Source of the DNA: a virus | Virus record (IMG/VR): IMGVR_UViG_3300027985_001623 | Span: 34,504-98,503 of that record | DNA length: 64,000 nt | Direction: 5' to 3' (one strand) | Shown here: positions 18,564 through 27,056 of the stretch, piece by piece | Numbering within the stretch: the stretch's first letter is position 1 | Layout: every line of letters begins with the position of its first letter | The notes under the pieces: model-generated | The model's database searches: none | What the model was told of the DNA's origin: nothing | Seen by the model: only the letters and a program-made list of their open reading frames with translations | Made by a program: the position numbers and the translations under genes

Positions 18564-18768
18564 CAGAGGCCTGCCGGTCGAGGCGAGGGCCGGCACCAGG
18601 TTCGTCGTTATAGCGGTAGAACCCCGCCCCACCCAGAGCGGCATCCGCTGGGATGCGTCGCGTACCGTTACGGCCAGGTGGATTGTCGTTGCAAGCAACG
18701 CATATTGGAAAAGTAGCATAGTGCTTCGGGCAAATCTACTTTTTGTGTATTTACCCGAAATCGAGCGT

Positions 18769-21249
18769 TTAGGCGGCTTCGAATGTTACGTTCTCGCCGA
18801 TGTTGGTTTGAAGCGCGATGAAGTCCATAGACGCCATCGTTCGCACACTGAGGATAACGACGAATATCCCTTTGGCTTCGAGCGCGAGAGTGTTTCCCGA
18901 CGTGTCATCGATTTGGTAGTCGATGATGCGTTGAGCCGGCGGATTGTTCTCGCTTTTGAGCTCCTGCATAAACGCTTCGATTTCGCCAATTGCGGAGTCT
19001 TTGTTACGTTCCACGAGCGGCAACTTGCAAAATTGCACGAGCCTTCGAGCGATTGAATCCTGTATGAAGTCCGCCATTCGCCGACGCGAGATGTTTTTTT
19101 CGCCGGAAATAAGGCTGGTCGTAATGCCCGATTGGACGATTGGACCCACGACACGGTCGATCCGCAGCGCGCACACCCCCCGATTTCTGAGCGTGATGTA
19201 ATCGTCCTTCTCTAAGTTCTGCACTCCAGTTTGGAGCCCCAAAACACTCGCCAGAAGTTCTGGAACGGGGGCCGCAGCCTGGCCGATATTCCGCTCTGGA
19301 GCGATGTTCGACATCAACGATGCAGTCCACGTGCTGAACGCGATATCGAGGACGCCATCAACCGTGGTCAGCCCGTTCGCGAGCTTGATCCGCGTGCCAA
19401 CAGCTTCGGGAATGTAAGTTCGGGCCCCGGGCCACGAGTAGACCACCCGCTCGGCTCGATATGCTCCGACGCCAGGCGACGTCGCGCCGACCACCGTGTC
19501 TAGTGAGGTCGTGGTCAACTCAGGGCTCAAAATCGCGATACGGCCGAGCCCATCGCTACTCGCTGAAAGTGCATTTGACCGTAACGCCGATCGAATGTTG
19601 GCACTCGTTCGTGCGGAGACGATTAGGTTGATTTCCGACACGGGTGTGGCATCGGAAATCATTGCGGCCAGGGCTGTCGTGTAGGCGGCATCGATTAGCG
19701 CCGCATTTGGGGCATTTAGCCCCTGAAGCGCGGCCACAAATGCCATGGCCGTGATTGGATGCAGGCGCCCCGCGAGACCGGACAGCGGATCGGCCGTGTC
19801 CCCGGTGAGGGCGGGAGGTTGGCTGATCGGCGCCACGAGCTCCCCTAGCGGGTAAACGCCGTCAACGACGCCGCCAGTAGCGTTTGTCACGGGTCGGACA
19901 GGGGTGGAGAACCCTCCGGGGTCATTCTGGTCGTAGCCGCCAGCTCCCGTGGCGCCAAGCACAACAACCGGCGCCGAGTCGGCATCGGAGCTGACGTGCA
20001 CGCGCCATGGAACGTTCGCCGCAGCCGTCCAGGCGAAGTTGGCTCCATCGAGACGTTCGACAGTTAGGTTCGTCCCCGAAACCGCGTCCGTTGCAACTCG
20101 GTAAGTTCCGCCGCCAGTTGGCGCAATTGCTCCGAGGTTGTCGTAGCCGATGACAATGACGTCACCCTTCTTGAGGCCCACATCGCCGTCATCTCGTGTG
20201 ATGGCTGCCCAATCGATCCCGTCGACAAACCCTTGGTCGTATACGGGGGCTGTAGTGTAGATCGTGGTGAGTCGCGCGCGAATGTAGAAAGCTGGAACTG
20301 CATTGATTGTGTTCTCGGCCCAATCGCTTGGCGCCGAGAACTCGATCGTTTGCCCTGCACTAACGGCGGCTGTGAACCCAACCGTTCCATCGGTGACAGT
20401 TAGCGCGGCCCAAGCCGAGCCGTTCCAATATTCCCAAGTGACCACGCCTCCAACGCCTTGCGTTCCGCCTGTGTTGTTCAGCGTGATTTTGGTGAATTGC
20501 TCTGCCATGCCGAACGCGACAAAGTCGGCGACGGTGCCCAACGCGTCCCAAGGAGTGAAATTAGCTACGGTCTCGTCGTTAAATTCGGTGGTTTGGTCGA
20601 CAAACACCGTCCCCCCTGTGTTCGCTTGCCAAACTTGCAGGGCAGCCGACGCGGAGACAAACACTTGCGTTGCCGCCGATGCTCCGCCGAGTAGCTGCCC
20701 CGCGAGACCGGTGGCGAGGGTATCGAACGCAGTGAAGTTGATGCGCTTTGCGATCAGCACACGACCACCGGTGCTGTTCCGGAACTCCCGCCCGGGGGTG
20801 ATCGTGGCCCCTTGGACCGGAACGACTGGGAGGGCATCTTCTTGTGAAGAGCACAACGGTAGCTCTCGGAAAAAACGGGCTCCGACATTCGATGTAAGGT
20901 TGACCGGCGCGATAATTAGACGGCTGAATCGCTTGTTTCGAATCGCTGCGAAACCGTTTCCACCTGCGCGTCCGAAGTCCCCGAGAGTCGGGTCAAAGGA
21001 GCCAACCTTGTTGAGCAGGTCTTGGCTGGTAGTGACCGCGACCGGCCGCACAAACGTCGTGACGTTGCCGCTTCCGTCCACGTCCGTGGCGTAAGACATG
21101 TCGGGGAATTCACCAACCAACCCGACGACGCCCGTACTGACTCCTTCGATGGAGCCGGTAGGGGCGAGATCGATGATGTTGACGCCCTCGATTTGTGAAA
21201 GAACTTCAGTTCCCGGAAAGTATGAAAATCGTCGGATGAATCCTGGCAT
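18769..21249 (-). CDS. Tail sheath protein, unusually long
   Basis: 826 residues. The C-terminal 190 residues carry the sheath signature: YSWPGARTYIPE, the ITLRNRGVCALRID segment, ISRRRMADFIQDSIAR and the final SVRTMASMDFIALQTNIGE. The N-terminus (MPGFIRRFSYFPGTEVLSQI ... GLVGEFP) fits sheath domain I. Typical sheaths are about 350-660 residues. The middle (about 150-470, with beta-rich strings such as TKITLNNTGGTQGVGGVVTW) is an extra, probably surface-exposed insertion. Terminator follows. The contractile sheath drives tube injection. Confidence 0.9.
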   Translation of the reverse strand: MPGFIRRFSYFPGTEVLSQIEGVNIIDLAPTGSIEGVSTGVVGLVGEFPDMSYATDVDGSGNVTTFVRPVAVTTSQDLLNKVGSFDPTLGDFGRAGGNGFAAIRNKRFSRLIIAPVNLTSNVGARFFRELPLCSSQEDALPVVPVQGATITPGREFRNSTGGRVLIAKRINFTAFDTLATGLAGQLLGGASAATQVFVSASAALQVWQANTGGTVFVDQTTEFNDETVANFTPWDALGTVADFVAFGMAEQFTKITLNNTGGTQGVGGVVTWEYWNGSAWAALTVTDGTVGFTAAVSAGQTIEFSAPSDWAENTINAVPAFYIRARLTTIYTTAPVYDQGFVDGIDWAAITRDDGDVGLKKGDVIVIGYDNLGAIAPTGGGTYRVATDAVSGTNLTVERLDGANFAWTAAANVPWRVHVSSDADSAPVVVLGATGAGGYDQNDPGGFSTPVRPVTNATGGVVDGVYPLGELVAPISQPPALTGDTADPLSGLAGRLHPITAMAFVAALQGLNAPNAALIDAAYTTALAAMISDATPVSEINLIVSARTSANIRSALRSNALSASSDGLGRIAILSPELTTTSLDTVVGATSPGVGAYRAERVVYSWPGARTYIPEAVGTRIKLANGLTTVDGVLDIAFSTWTASLMSNIAPERNIGQAAAPVPELLASVLGLQTGVQNLEKDDYITLRNRGVCALRIDRVVGPIVQSGITTSLISGEKNISRRRMADFIQDSIARRLVQFCKLPLVERNKDSAIGEIEAFMQELKSENNPPAQRIIDYQIDDTSGNTLALEAKGIFVVILSVRTMASMDFIALQTNIGENVTFEAA

Positions 21250-21288
21250 GTCGTTTTCTTTCTTTTGAAAGTCGTTGGTTCGCCGGCT

Positions 21289-21951
21289 TTAGAGGTCACC
21301 TTCTTCGGTCAGGATGACGCGCGTTTGCGGAATCATGGTCGGCTTATTCCCAGCGGGGACGTATTGGGGGACATTAGCAGTCACTGCAATGACGGCCTTT
21401 CGCCAATTTCGGTTAGCGTTAGACACACTGTCATCGTAGAGGACAAGCTTTTTTTCGTATGTCGCGTGCGCGCCAAAGTAGAATGGCAACATCAAACGGA
21501 CGCCGCTCATCCAATTAACCGGTTCGAGCGCATCTTCAAGCGCGGCTACAAGACCCATGCGTTCGGTAATATCTGCCGCCCAAACGATAACCGCGAAGTC
21601 CTGCTGTATTTCACTAGGACTTCGTAAATAGCGTTTTGTGCCGTCGCTGATTTCTGTCAAAATTGGGCTAAAAGTTGATGTGTCGTAAAGTGCATCAACG
21701 GCGCCAACGATAGCGAGCGCTGGGTATTCGCCAACAGAAGTCGGTTCGGACCAAACTTGATGAACTTTCTTGAAACCTAGCTTTCGGCCGAGCCAGTCCA
21801 TTTCAACGGGGGCCAGATATTGCGCGAGTCCGCGTGCCAGAGCAGTTCGACCGTCCGTGTGGCGAGTGTAAGTGAGCTGTTGTTCTTGGGTCGGGTGGGC
21901 CACGAGCTGCGCGAGCAAGGCCACATCGTCAACAGGTTTAGGAGCAACCAT
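21289..21951 (-). CDS. Tail terminator / completion protein
   Basis: 220 residues. The central part (SEPTSVGEYPALAIVGAVDA, DFAVIVWAADITERMGLVAA and LEDALEPVNWMSGVRLMLPF) resembles Mu gp37-like tail terminator proteins, which cap the tube end. It lies between the HK97-gp10-like gene and the sheath. Its ATG overlaps the stop of the preceding gene by one base. Confidence 0.65.
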   Translation of the reverse strand: MVAPKPVDDVALLAQLVAHPTQEQQLTYTRHTDGRTALARGLAQYLAPVEMDWLGRKLGFKKVHQVWSEPTSVGEYPALAIVGAVDALYDTSTFSPILTEISDGTKRYLRSPSEIQQDFAVIVWAADITERMGLVAALEDALEPVNWMSGVRLMLPFYFGAHATYEKKLVLYDDSVSNANRNWRKAVIAVTANVPQYVPAGNKPTMIPQTRVILTEEGDL

Positions 21952-22451
21952 TAGCGGGCTCCTTTCGCGAGAATGCGGTCAATCATCTGTGTGAGGCCAT
22001 TTTCGATCCCCCGCGATATCTCAGCGTGGTTTCGCGGATCGGTGAGAACCCTCCGAGCCTCGATGCCATCGCGACCGATTTTGCGGGCAACTGCGAATGC
22101 TGTCGCTCGACCACCGCCGAGTTTATCGCGCACCCAATCAAGGATGCCGTCAACTGGTGGTGGTCGAGCTCCCGCGCGGCGCCCATCTTCGACGAAGACA
22201 GCGTGCGGTTCAACATTCCAAATTGTGAGGTACATTTTTTGGGTACCGCCGTACGTGCGAAATCGCCAGCCAGTTTGAAATCGTCGACGCCAACGGATAT
22301 TGGCGGATAACGTGGTCAATAGCCGAACGCTGTTTTGACCAACGGTGTTGAGCACTTGCTGCTGTTCTTTTCGCAGTGAAATGCCAAATTTGCGCTCGTA
22401 CTCCCCAATACGGGGATCCTTTCGAACGTCAACGACAAATTTAACGGTCAT
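21951..22451 (-). CDS. HK97 gp10-like tail completion/neck protein
   Basis: 166 residues. Shows the family pattern of a helical N-terminus, TGWRFRTYGGTQKMYLTIWN, and VEPHAVFVEDGRRAGARPP. The AVFVEDGRRAGARPP...ILDWVRDKLGG segment is common in minor tail proteins of the gp10 type. It overlaps the neighbouring neck gene by four bases. Confidence 0.75.
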   Translation of the reverse strand: MTVKFVVDVRKDPRIGEYERKFGISLRKEQQQVLNTVGQNSVRLLTTLSANIRWRRRFQTGWRFRTYGGTQKMYLTIWNVEPHAVFVEDGRRAGARPPPVDGILDWVRDKLGGGRATAFAVARKIGRDGIEARRVLTDPRNHAEISRGIENGLTQMIDRILAKGAR

Positions 22452-23023
22452 TGAAGCTCTCCGTATCGTGTGCGATCATCAATCGCTTTGTTGAGGAATA
22501 TCGACCATTCGAAATTGAGCTGGTCTGCATTTGGAGCGGATCCAACAGTGAACCGGCGTCGAATGCCAGTTCCATCTTCCTGCATGTAAAAGACCTCCCA
22601 AAAGAAATCGACGTCATCAGGGATAGACTCCCCGTTCGGAACAACACCGCCGCGACCAATCAGCAAGTCCTCGGAATAGCGGAGTGAGATCTCCGACACG
22701 CGAACTCGCCCGTCTTCGATAACTCCAGCGCTTTCTGTTTCGCGACGAATGTAGGAGGCGTCAGACACCAAGGGGGTCGGAAGAAGCCGTATCGTGCACG
22801 CCACTTGTTCAGTGCCTATACCGCGCTCGCCACCAGACCAACGCGTCCAAACGAGAAAAACCTGATCCGGTCGCGCGCCAAGTTTGGTGTAGAGATCGCG
22901 AATTTTATCGGCAGTGCAGACCAACGAGCTGAGCAATGTGCGCCCAAGTCCTGGACCATCGAGGACGGTGAAATCGCTCGGGTCACAAGTGCAGGACGTC
23001 GTTTTGCAACTTTGGCAAGCCAT
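22448..23023 (-). CDS. Neck/head-tail joining protein with N-terminal Cys cluster
   Basis: 191 residues. The N-terminus MACQSCKTTSCTC contains four Cys within 10 residues and could bind zinc. The rest (DQVFLVWTRWSGGERGIGTE, RVRVSEISLRYSEDLLIGRG) is beta-rich. It lies between the adaptor-like gene and the gp10-like gene, where neck proteins are encoded. No exact family recognised. Confidence 0.6.
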   Translation of the reverse strand: MACQSCKTTSCTCDPSDFTVLDGPGLGRTLLSSLVCTADKIRDLYTKLGARPDQVFLVWTRWSGGERGIGTEQVACTIRLLPTPLVSDASYIRRETESAGVIEDGRVRVSEISLRYSEDLLIGRGGVVPNGESIPDDVDFFWEVFYMQEDGTGIRRRFTVGSAPNADQLNFEWSIFLNKAIDDRTRYGELQ

Positions 23024-23026
23024 AGG

Positions 23027-23470
23027 TTACCGCACGGGAACAGAGCTGCCCGGCCCAGACCTTCGAGCTCGCGACGAGAACCAGTATTTCGGAGCACCAA
23101 GCACGTCGGCAAGCCGGCTCGCCCAACGCATGTACTCACGTTCAAGTGAATCAGTGGCTAGTTGGCCGCGATATCTGAGTGGGTGAAGCGTCATTTTACC
23201 CAGACTCTCAACCCCAAGTTGGCAAAGTTGCTCGACCATAGCCGCTTCGATTTTGTCGAGTACGCACAAGATTTTGCGCACGCGCGCTACGGAGAGATTG
23301 TTGACAATGTTGTTCAACGATTGTTCGAGCAAAAATACGGTCTGTAGCGGTTGCGGAATACCCAACTGAATGGACGGCGCAAACTCAGTCAGGAGATACC
23401 CCATGTGATAGCGGCAACGCTCCTTATCCGACTCAGTCAAAGAGTCTACTGTGATTGCTGGTCCAGCCAT
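23027..23470 (-). CDS. Head-tail adaptor-like protein
   Basis: 147 residues, mostly helical, with a SLNNIVNNLSVARVRKILCVL helix and a C-terminal EYMRWASRLADVLGAPKY helix. The composition and place (two genes after the capsid) fit a gp6/gp15-type head-tail connector. Family membership is inferred. Confidence 0.6.
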   Translation of the reverse strand: MAGPAITVDSLTESDKERCRYHMGYLLTEFAPSIQLGIPQPLQTVFLLEQSLNNIVNNLSVARVRKILCVLDKIEAAMVEQLCQLGVESLGKMTLHPLRYRGQLATDSLEREYMRWASRLADVLGAPKYWFSSRARRSGPGSSVPVR

Positions 23471-23473
23471 TGG

Positions 23474-23851
23474 TTAGCCTCCCTTTTTCTCGCTGAGGAG
23501 GACACCCATCCGTTTGAACTCTTCGACAGCGCCGTCTCCAAATTTCGCGTCGGACACAACAGAGTCGATTTTCAGGGGCAGCAGCTGGCCTTTCCACGCA
23601 ACAGTCACCTTGCGCTTTACGTAGAACACGGGTCCTCGCGAGCGGCTGATCGGCTCCTGCACTTTCACCGCGCCACGCTCTTCTTTCACTTGAGCGCGAT
23701 TCAGCACGGGCTCGACGAAATCATCTGGCGTCGCTGCTGCGATAGGCTTTTCTGGAGTGACCGTTTGCGTGTCGAGACCCGATGTGTTCGTCTCCGGAGC
23801 CGTGACGCGAACGTGAGCGATGGTGTCTTTGGAACTTGATGCTTTGGACAT
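23474..23851 (-). CDS. Small head-region protein
   Basis: 125 residues started at the ATG at 23849-23851, after AGGCACACC. A longer frame to 23992 crosses the terminator and is rejected. The N-terminal half is low-complexity (Thr, Glu, Pro) and the C-terminal 60 residues are basic and beta-like (SRGPVFYVKRKVTVAWKGQL). Located just after the major capsid protein, it may be a head accessory protein. Confidence 0.55.
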   Translation of the reverse strand: MSKASSSKDTIAHVRVTAPETNTSGLDTQTVTPEKPIAAATPDDFVEPVLNRAQVKEERGAVKVQEPISRSRGPVFYVKRKVTVAWKGQLLPLKIDSVVSDAKFGDGAVEEFKRMGVLLSEKKGG

Positions 23852-23915
23852 GGTGTGCCTATGAAAGTCTACCGCGATAGCTAAGGAAAGTGCCAGAAAC
23901 GAATTTGAAACCAAG

Positions 23916-23947
23916 AAAAAAGCCAGCGATTCGGTGCTGGCTTTTTT
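23916..23947. terminator. Bidirectional terminator after the major capsid gene
   Basis: Hairpin with stem AAAAAAGCCAGC and its complement (23916-23927 with 23936-23947), loop GATTCGGT. T-tracts flank on both strands, so it works either way. It lies 23 bases past the capsid stop on the minus strand. Confidence 0.95.
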
Positions 23948-23969
23948 GATCACTTTTAGTGAGAAGCGA

Positions 23970-25364
23970 TCAGGCATGTTCGAGACATGCAAATCGCTTG
24001 TATCGCGCCGACGATCCGGTGGCTGCGTCCGTTCGCGCGGGCCAGTCGGCGATGATTTTCCACGTCGTGGAAATGGTGTCTTGCGTTCGGTTGAGCGGCG
24101 CCCGAATGACCATCTGAATCCGTTCCGCGAAAACTTCGATGCCGTTGTTGGTAACCGAAATTGGGGAGACTTTGCCGGTTACGCCAACTTCAGTGATGAG
24201 TTGTGCGAGATCAGCAAAGTACTCAATGATGCCCCCTTGTGCCGTGAACAACATGCGGTGAACTTCAAGGCCACCCACCGAACCATTGGCGGTGAGTTCG
24301 CCGGGGAACGGATCGCGATCCGTGAACACGTTCGTCGATCCGTTGACTACCGTGTCGATTCTCGGGCATTCAGAGTTTCGGTAGAACGCCGTACCGAGCA
24401 ACTGACCGAGCGCAAACTCCTTGTACATGTAGTAATCCGGCAGGCTCGTGAGGAGTCGCTGGAATTCATCGTCCGCGAAAAGCTCGGTCAAGCTCATCGG
24501 ATCCAGGTGCGCATGGAATCGCCCGTCTGAGTGCTCAGGCACGTTTTGCGACCAGAAGTTCTGAACCACACTTCGGACCCCAGCTAGCGTAGCGATGTCA
24601 CCGCCTGAAAGGTCACGAACGGAGTTTCCGCCGCCAGCACGGACAATGTGGGATTTATCCACGCTGTAGACAGCATCGCCGTCTGCTGCGGTGGCGGCCG
24701 CGTCCAAGAGCAAAATGCCTGGACCGTAGATGTCACCAGCAACATCTGGCGTGAAGCCAATGACGTTCCGGGTAATCGCCGGGCCTGCTTCAATCGTGAT
24801 TGAAAGCGGATTCGAGGCCGAGACGGGACCGAAAGCGACCGCACTGGCTCCGGGCAACGACGGATTCCGTGCTGTAGTGAATCCATTGAGTCGTTTGACG
24901 CGCATTGACGTGGAAGCTACGGTCGCACCATCCGCGACGGTCCATCCACTCAACGCCGCCGCATACATGCGATTTCGAGTGACGCGGTTGATGGTCTGGG
25001 CCCCTTGAAGCCCGACTTTCTTTCCGTTCTGCATGAAGAGACTGGCAATAGCCAGCATTGAAGACGGCATCGCCGTGTCAATCGTCCCGGAGTACTGCTG
25101 GAGTTGCGCGGTCCACTGTTCGATAGAATACGAGGCTGGAATGGGGTCCGTTCCCGGAACAAGGGGTCTCGCGTCAACAGCCATCAACCCATCGCCGGAG
25201 AAGATTTGGCTATCGCCAGCCACCCCGTTCCAAACTTTGGGCATGGCTTCAGAACGGAACAAGAGGTTTGGAAAAAGAGCGTCCTGAAAGGCTCTTTCCA
25301 AGTAACCTTCTTGCGTGATTGCGCGAACTTCTGGACTTTGGGTGATGACTGAAAAATCGGGCAT
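23970..25364 (-). CDS. Major capsid protein
   Basis: 464 residues. The N-terminal MPDFSVITQSPEVRAI helix is followed by YSIEQWTAQLQQYSGTIDT, and the C-terminal half has FHAHLDPMSLTELFADDEF and FALGQLLGTAFYRNSECP, which is the style of N4-gp56-type coat proteins with an HK97-like fold. It follows a scaffold gene and precedes a strong terminator, as expected for the most abundant head protein. It contains an extra Ala/Asp-rich segment at about 230-250. Confidence 0.9.
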   Translation of the reverse strand: MPDFSVITQSPEVRAITQEGYLERAFQDALFPNLLFRSEAMPKVWNGVAGDSQIFSGDGLMAVDARPLVPGTDPIPASYSIEQWTAQLQQYSGTIDTAMPSSMLAIASLFMQNGKKVGLQGAQTINRVTRNRMYAAALSGWTVADGATVASTSMRVKRLNGFTTARNPSLPGASAVAFGPVSASNPLSITIEAGPAITRNVIGFTPDVAGDIYGPGILLLDAAATAADGDAVYSVDKSHIVRAGGGNSVRDLSGGDIATLAGVRSVVQNFWSQNVPEHSDGRFHAHLDPMSLTELFADDEFQRLLTSLPDYYMYKEFALGQLLGTAFYRNSECPRIDTVVNGSTNVFTDRDPFPGELTANGSVGGLEVHRMLFTAQGGIIEYFADLAQLITEVGVTGKVSPISVTNNGIEVFAERIQMVIRAPLNRTQDTISTTWKIIADWPARTDAATGSSARYKRFACLEHA

Positions 25365-25385
25365 GGCTTGATCTCTGTGAGTTGG

Positions 25386-26180
25386 TTAGTGAACGCCGGA
25401 GCTTGGGTCGTGCAACCCGAGTTTAGCTAAACCTGCACGGTACTCTTCCACGGTCATGTCCTTCGCCCGTTTTACAGGGGGCGCCTTTTTCGAGGCTTCA
25501 TCCGCCGCGGATGCTTTGGCGGCGTCGTCACCCTTAGATTCAGTGCCCGTTGTGGCTGGAATGACTGTGGCTTCGTACAGTGTCGGGTGTGTGGATTTGA
25601 GCGTGGCCCTAAAGAACTTCTTGGCGTCAAATGCCGCTAAGTCCTTCGGGGTTTGGCCAGAAAGGGACTTGCGCACCAAGTGGAGTGCGTAATCAACGTC
25701 TTGGACTCCATGCCGGACAGCCTCGACACGGAGCTCGGACTCGGCTTGTAGCGCTTCAAGTTGTGCGGTTGCTTGTTTTCGGGCGCGTACTTCGTTCGCG
25801 TGCAATTGCTGTACGCGTTGGTAATCAGCCTGAAGCCGCCGCACGTCAACGGTTGGCGCGGATTCGGCTGCTTCGGGTGCTGCTTTTTTAGAAGTCGTGG
25901 CGGTCTTCTTAACGGGTTTCTTGGGCATTTCAGGTGTCGCTTTTTTCTTGGTCGCTTCGGCTGCCATCTCAGCCCAACTTGAGAAGCCTGCTTTTTGTGC
26001 TTCGAGATTGAGCTCGTCCAGGGCGGCTTTACGCCCCTTTTCGCGTTCCGCTTCTTTGATCGAAGCCATAGATGACGTCGGGATGGTCAAAGTTTTGGGT
26101 TCTCCAACTGGCGGCGCTTCCGGTTCCGCGGGCGGAGTTTCTTGAGGCGAGGCTGGTTCGGGTGGTTTTGTTTCTGGCAT
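25386..26180 (-). CDS. Capsid scaffold protein
   Basis: 264 residues, Pro/Glu-rich at the start (TPPAEPEAPPVGEP), then a long coiled-coil (about 95-150: RRLQADYQRVQQLHANEVRA) and a C-terminal helical hook (KRAKDMTVEEYRAGLAKLGL). This is the classic shape of a scaffold that assembles and is then lost from the head. It lies immediately before the capsid gene. Confidence 0.8.
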   Translation of the reverse strand: MPETKPPEPASPQETPPAEPEAPPVGEPKTLTIPTSSMASIKEAEREKGRKAALDELNLEAQKAGFSSWAEMAAEATKKKATPEMPKKPVKKTATTSKKAAPEAAESAPTVDVRRLQADYQRVQQLHANEVRARKQATAQLEALQAESELRVEAVRHGVQDVDYALHLVRKSLSGQTPKDLAAFDAKKFFRATLKSTHPTLYEATVIPATTGTESKGDDAAKASAADEASKKAPPVKRAKDMTVEEYRAGLAKLGLHDPSSGVH

Positions 26181-26308
26181 GGTCTGACCTTTTTTTCGGG
26201 ATCCTCGTCTTCATCAACAATTCACCGCTGTTGCACGTCGAGATTAACTGCTCTCGTGGGCATAGCGACGAAGGTGTCAAATACTCGGGACAGAACGTGG
26301 GAGGAAAT
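26181..26308. other. Intergenic gap between scaffold and the 150-residue head gene
   Basis: About 130 bases with no CDS. An AAAGG ribosome site for the scaffold lies at its left end. Confidence 0.4.
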
Positions 26309-26330
26309 GTAACCCTAAAATTCGGGTTAC
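26309..26330 (-). terminator. Weak terminator-like hairpin at the end of the 150-residue head gene
   Basis: GTAACCC / GGGTTAC stem (26309-26315 with 26324-26330) around loop TAAAATTC, overlapping the stop codon. The T-rich run after it is short (ATTTCC). A low-efficiency terminator or an RNA stability element. Confidence 0.4.
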
Positions 26331-26779
26331 GGACTTGCGGTTTTGAACGTTGACGTGAGCCCCTGCATTCGGGGGAAGTAGGAGAGTACGAATGCTGTGA
26401 CACCAGCTTCGAACGTGATGGTGGTCCCGTCATCGCTGACTGTCGCGACGGTCGCCGACGCAGTCCCGCCAACATCAGTCATTTGCCGAGGGCCAGCCGC
26501 GGCAGCACCGGCCGTTACACGAACCGATGAAATGTGGCCGATTGCGGGCAAGTTTGTGCCGGCTGGCAACGCTGGATCAATCCCCACAATTGTTGCGGCC
26601 GCTTTAACGGCAGCCGTGGTGATGTCAAACGACGTTGCAGACGCGAGACCAACAAGGGTAACCTTAACCGGACTAAGTGCGTAGCCAATTTGACCAGACC
26701 GCATCGCGTCGGGAAGAGTTGGCGGGAGCGCGTTGTTAAGCGCATACTGGAGCGTTTGGTTGACGTTGATGGTGGTCAT
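26327..26779 (-). CDS. Putative capsid decoration / head structural protein
   Basis: 150 residues, Ala/Thr-rich (26 Ala and 20 Thr in total by eye), beta-like, no charge clusters. It starts MTTINVNQTLQYALNNA after GGAAAGTGAACC. It lies just ahead of the scaffold and capsid genes, where head decoration or vertex proteins are common. The function is inferred from place and composition. Confidence 0.55.
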   Translation of the reverse strand: MTTINVNQTLQYALNNALPPTLPDAMRSGQIGYALSPVKVTLVGLASATSFDITTAAVKAAATIVGIDPALPAGTNLPAIGHISSVRVTAGAAAAGPRQMTDVGGTASATVATVSDDGTTITFEAGVTAFVLSYFPRMQGLTSTFKTASP

Positions 26780-26782
26780 GGT

Positions 26783-26935
26783 TCACTTTCCTTTGCCGGA
26801 ATTTGCCCTGCCAACAGTAGGCCGCTTACTTGGTGCCGGAGGCTCTGGCGGGCGGAAATTCTTTGGGTCATTTTTTGCTTCCGCGTTGGTTCGTGCGGTT
26901 CGAGGCTGTCCTGCCGGTTTTACGCCTTTGAACAT
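26783..26935 (-). CDS. Small Pro/Lys-rich head-region protein
   Basis: 50 residues (ATG at 26933-26935; ribosome site GGGAAGGG). Sequence begins MFKGVKPAGQPRTARTNAE. Strongly basic and Pro-rich, so probably disordered. Its end supplies the ribosome site of the next gene. No family recognised. Confidence 0.55.
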   Translation of the reverse strand: MFKGVKPAGQPRTARTNAEAKNDPKNFRPPEPPAPSKRPTVGRANSGKGK

Positions 26936-26978
26936 TGGTAAGGCCCTTCCCAAACTCCGAACATCGTTGGAGCTCCGT

Positions 26979-27013
26979 TAAAAATCCTAGCGCTTTCAGT
27001 ACAGAATCGCTAG
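26979..27013 (-). terminator. Terminator downstream of the acidic-tail head gene
   Basis: CTAGCG / CGCTAG stem (26987-26992 with 27008-27013) with an inner TTC/GAA pairing, followed on the minus strand by GATTTTTAAC. It begins 44 bases past the TAA of the acidic tail (27057). Confidence 0.75.
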
Positions 27014-27056
27014 CCGTCATTATTCGTTGTTCGAAAATTTCTTTTCGCTCGTGTTT

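Noticed and set aside
18441-18719. Minus-strand 92-residue frame downstream of the sheath
   Set aside because: It contains the sheath terminator hairpin and T-run inside it, and the composition is not gene-like.
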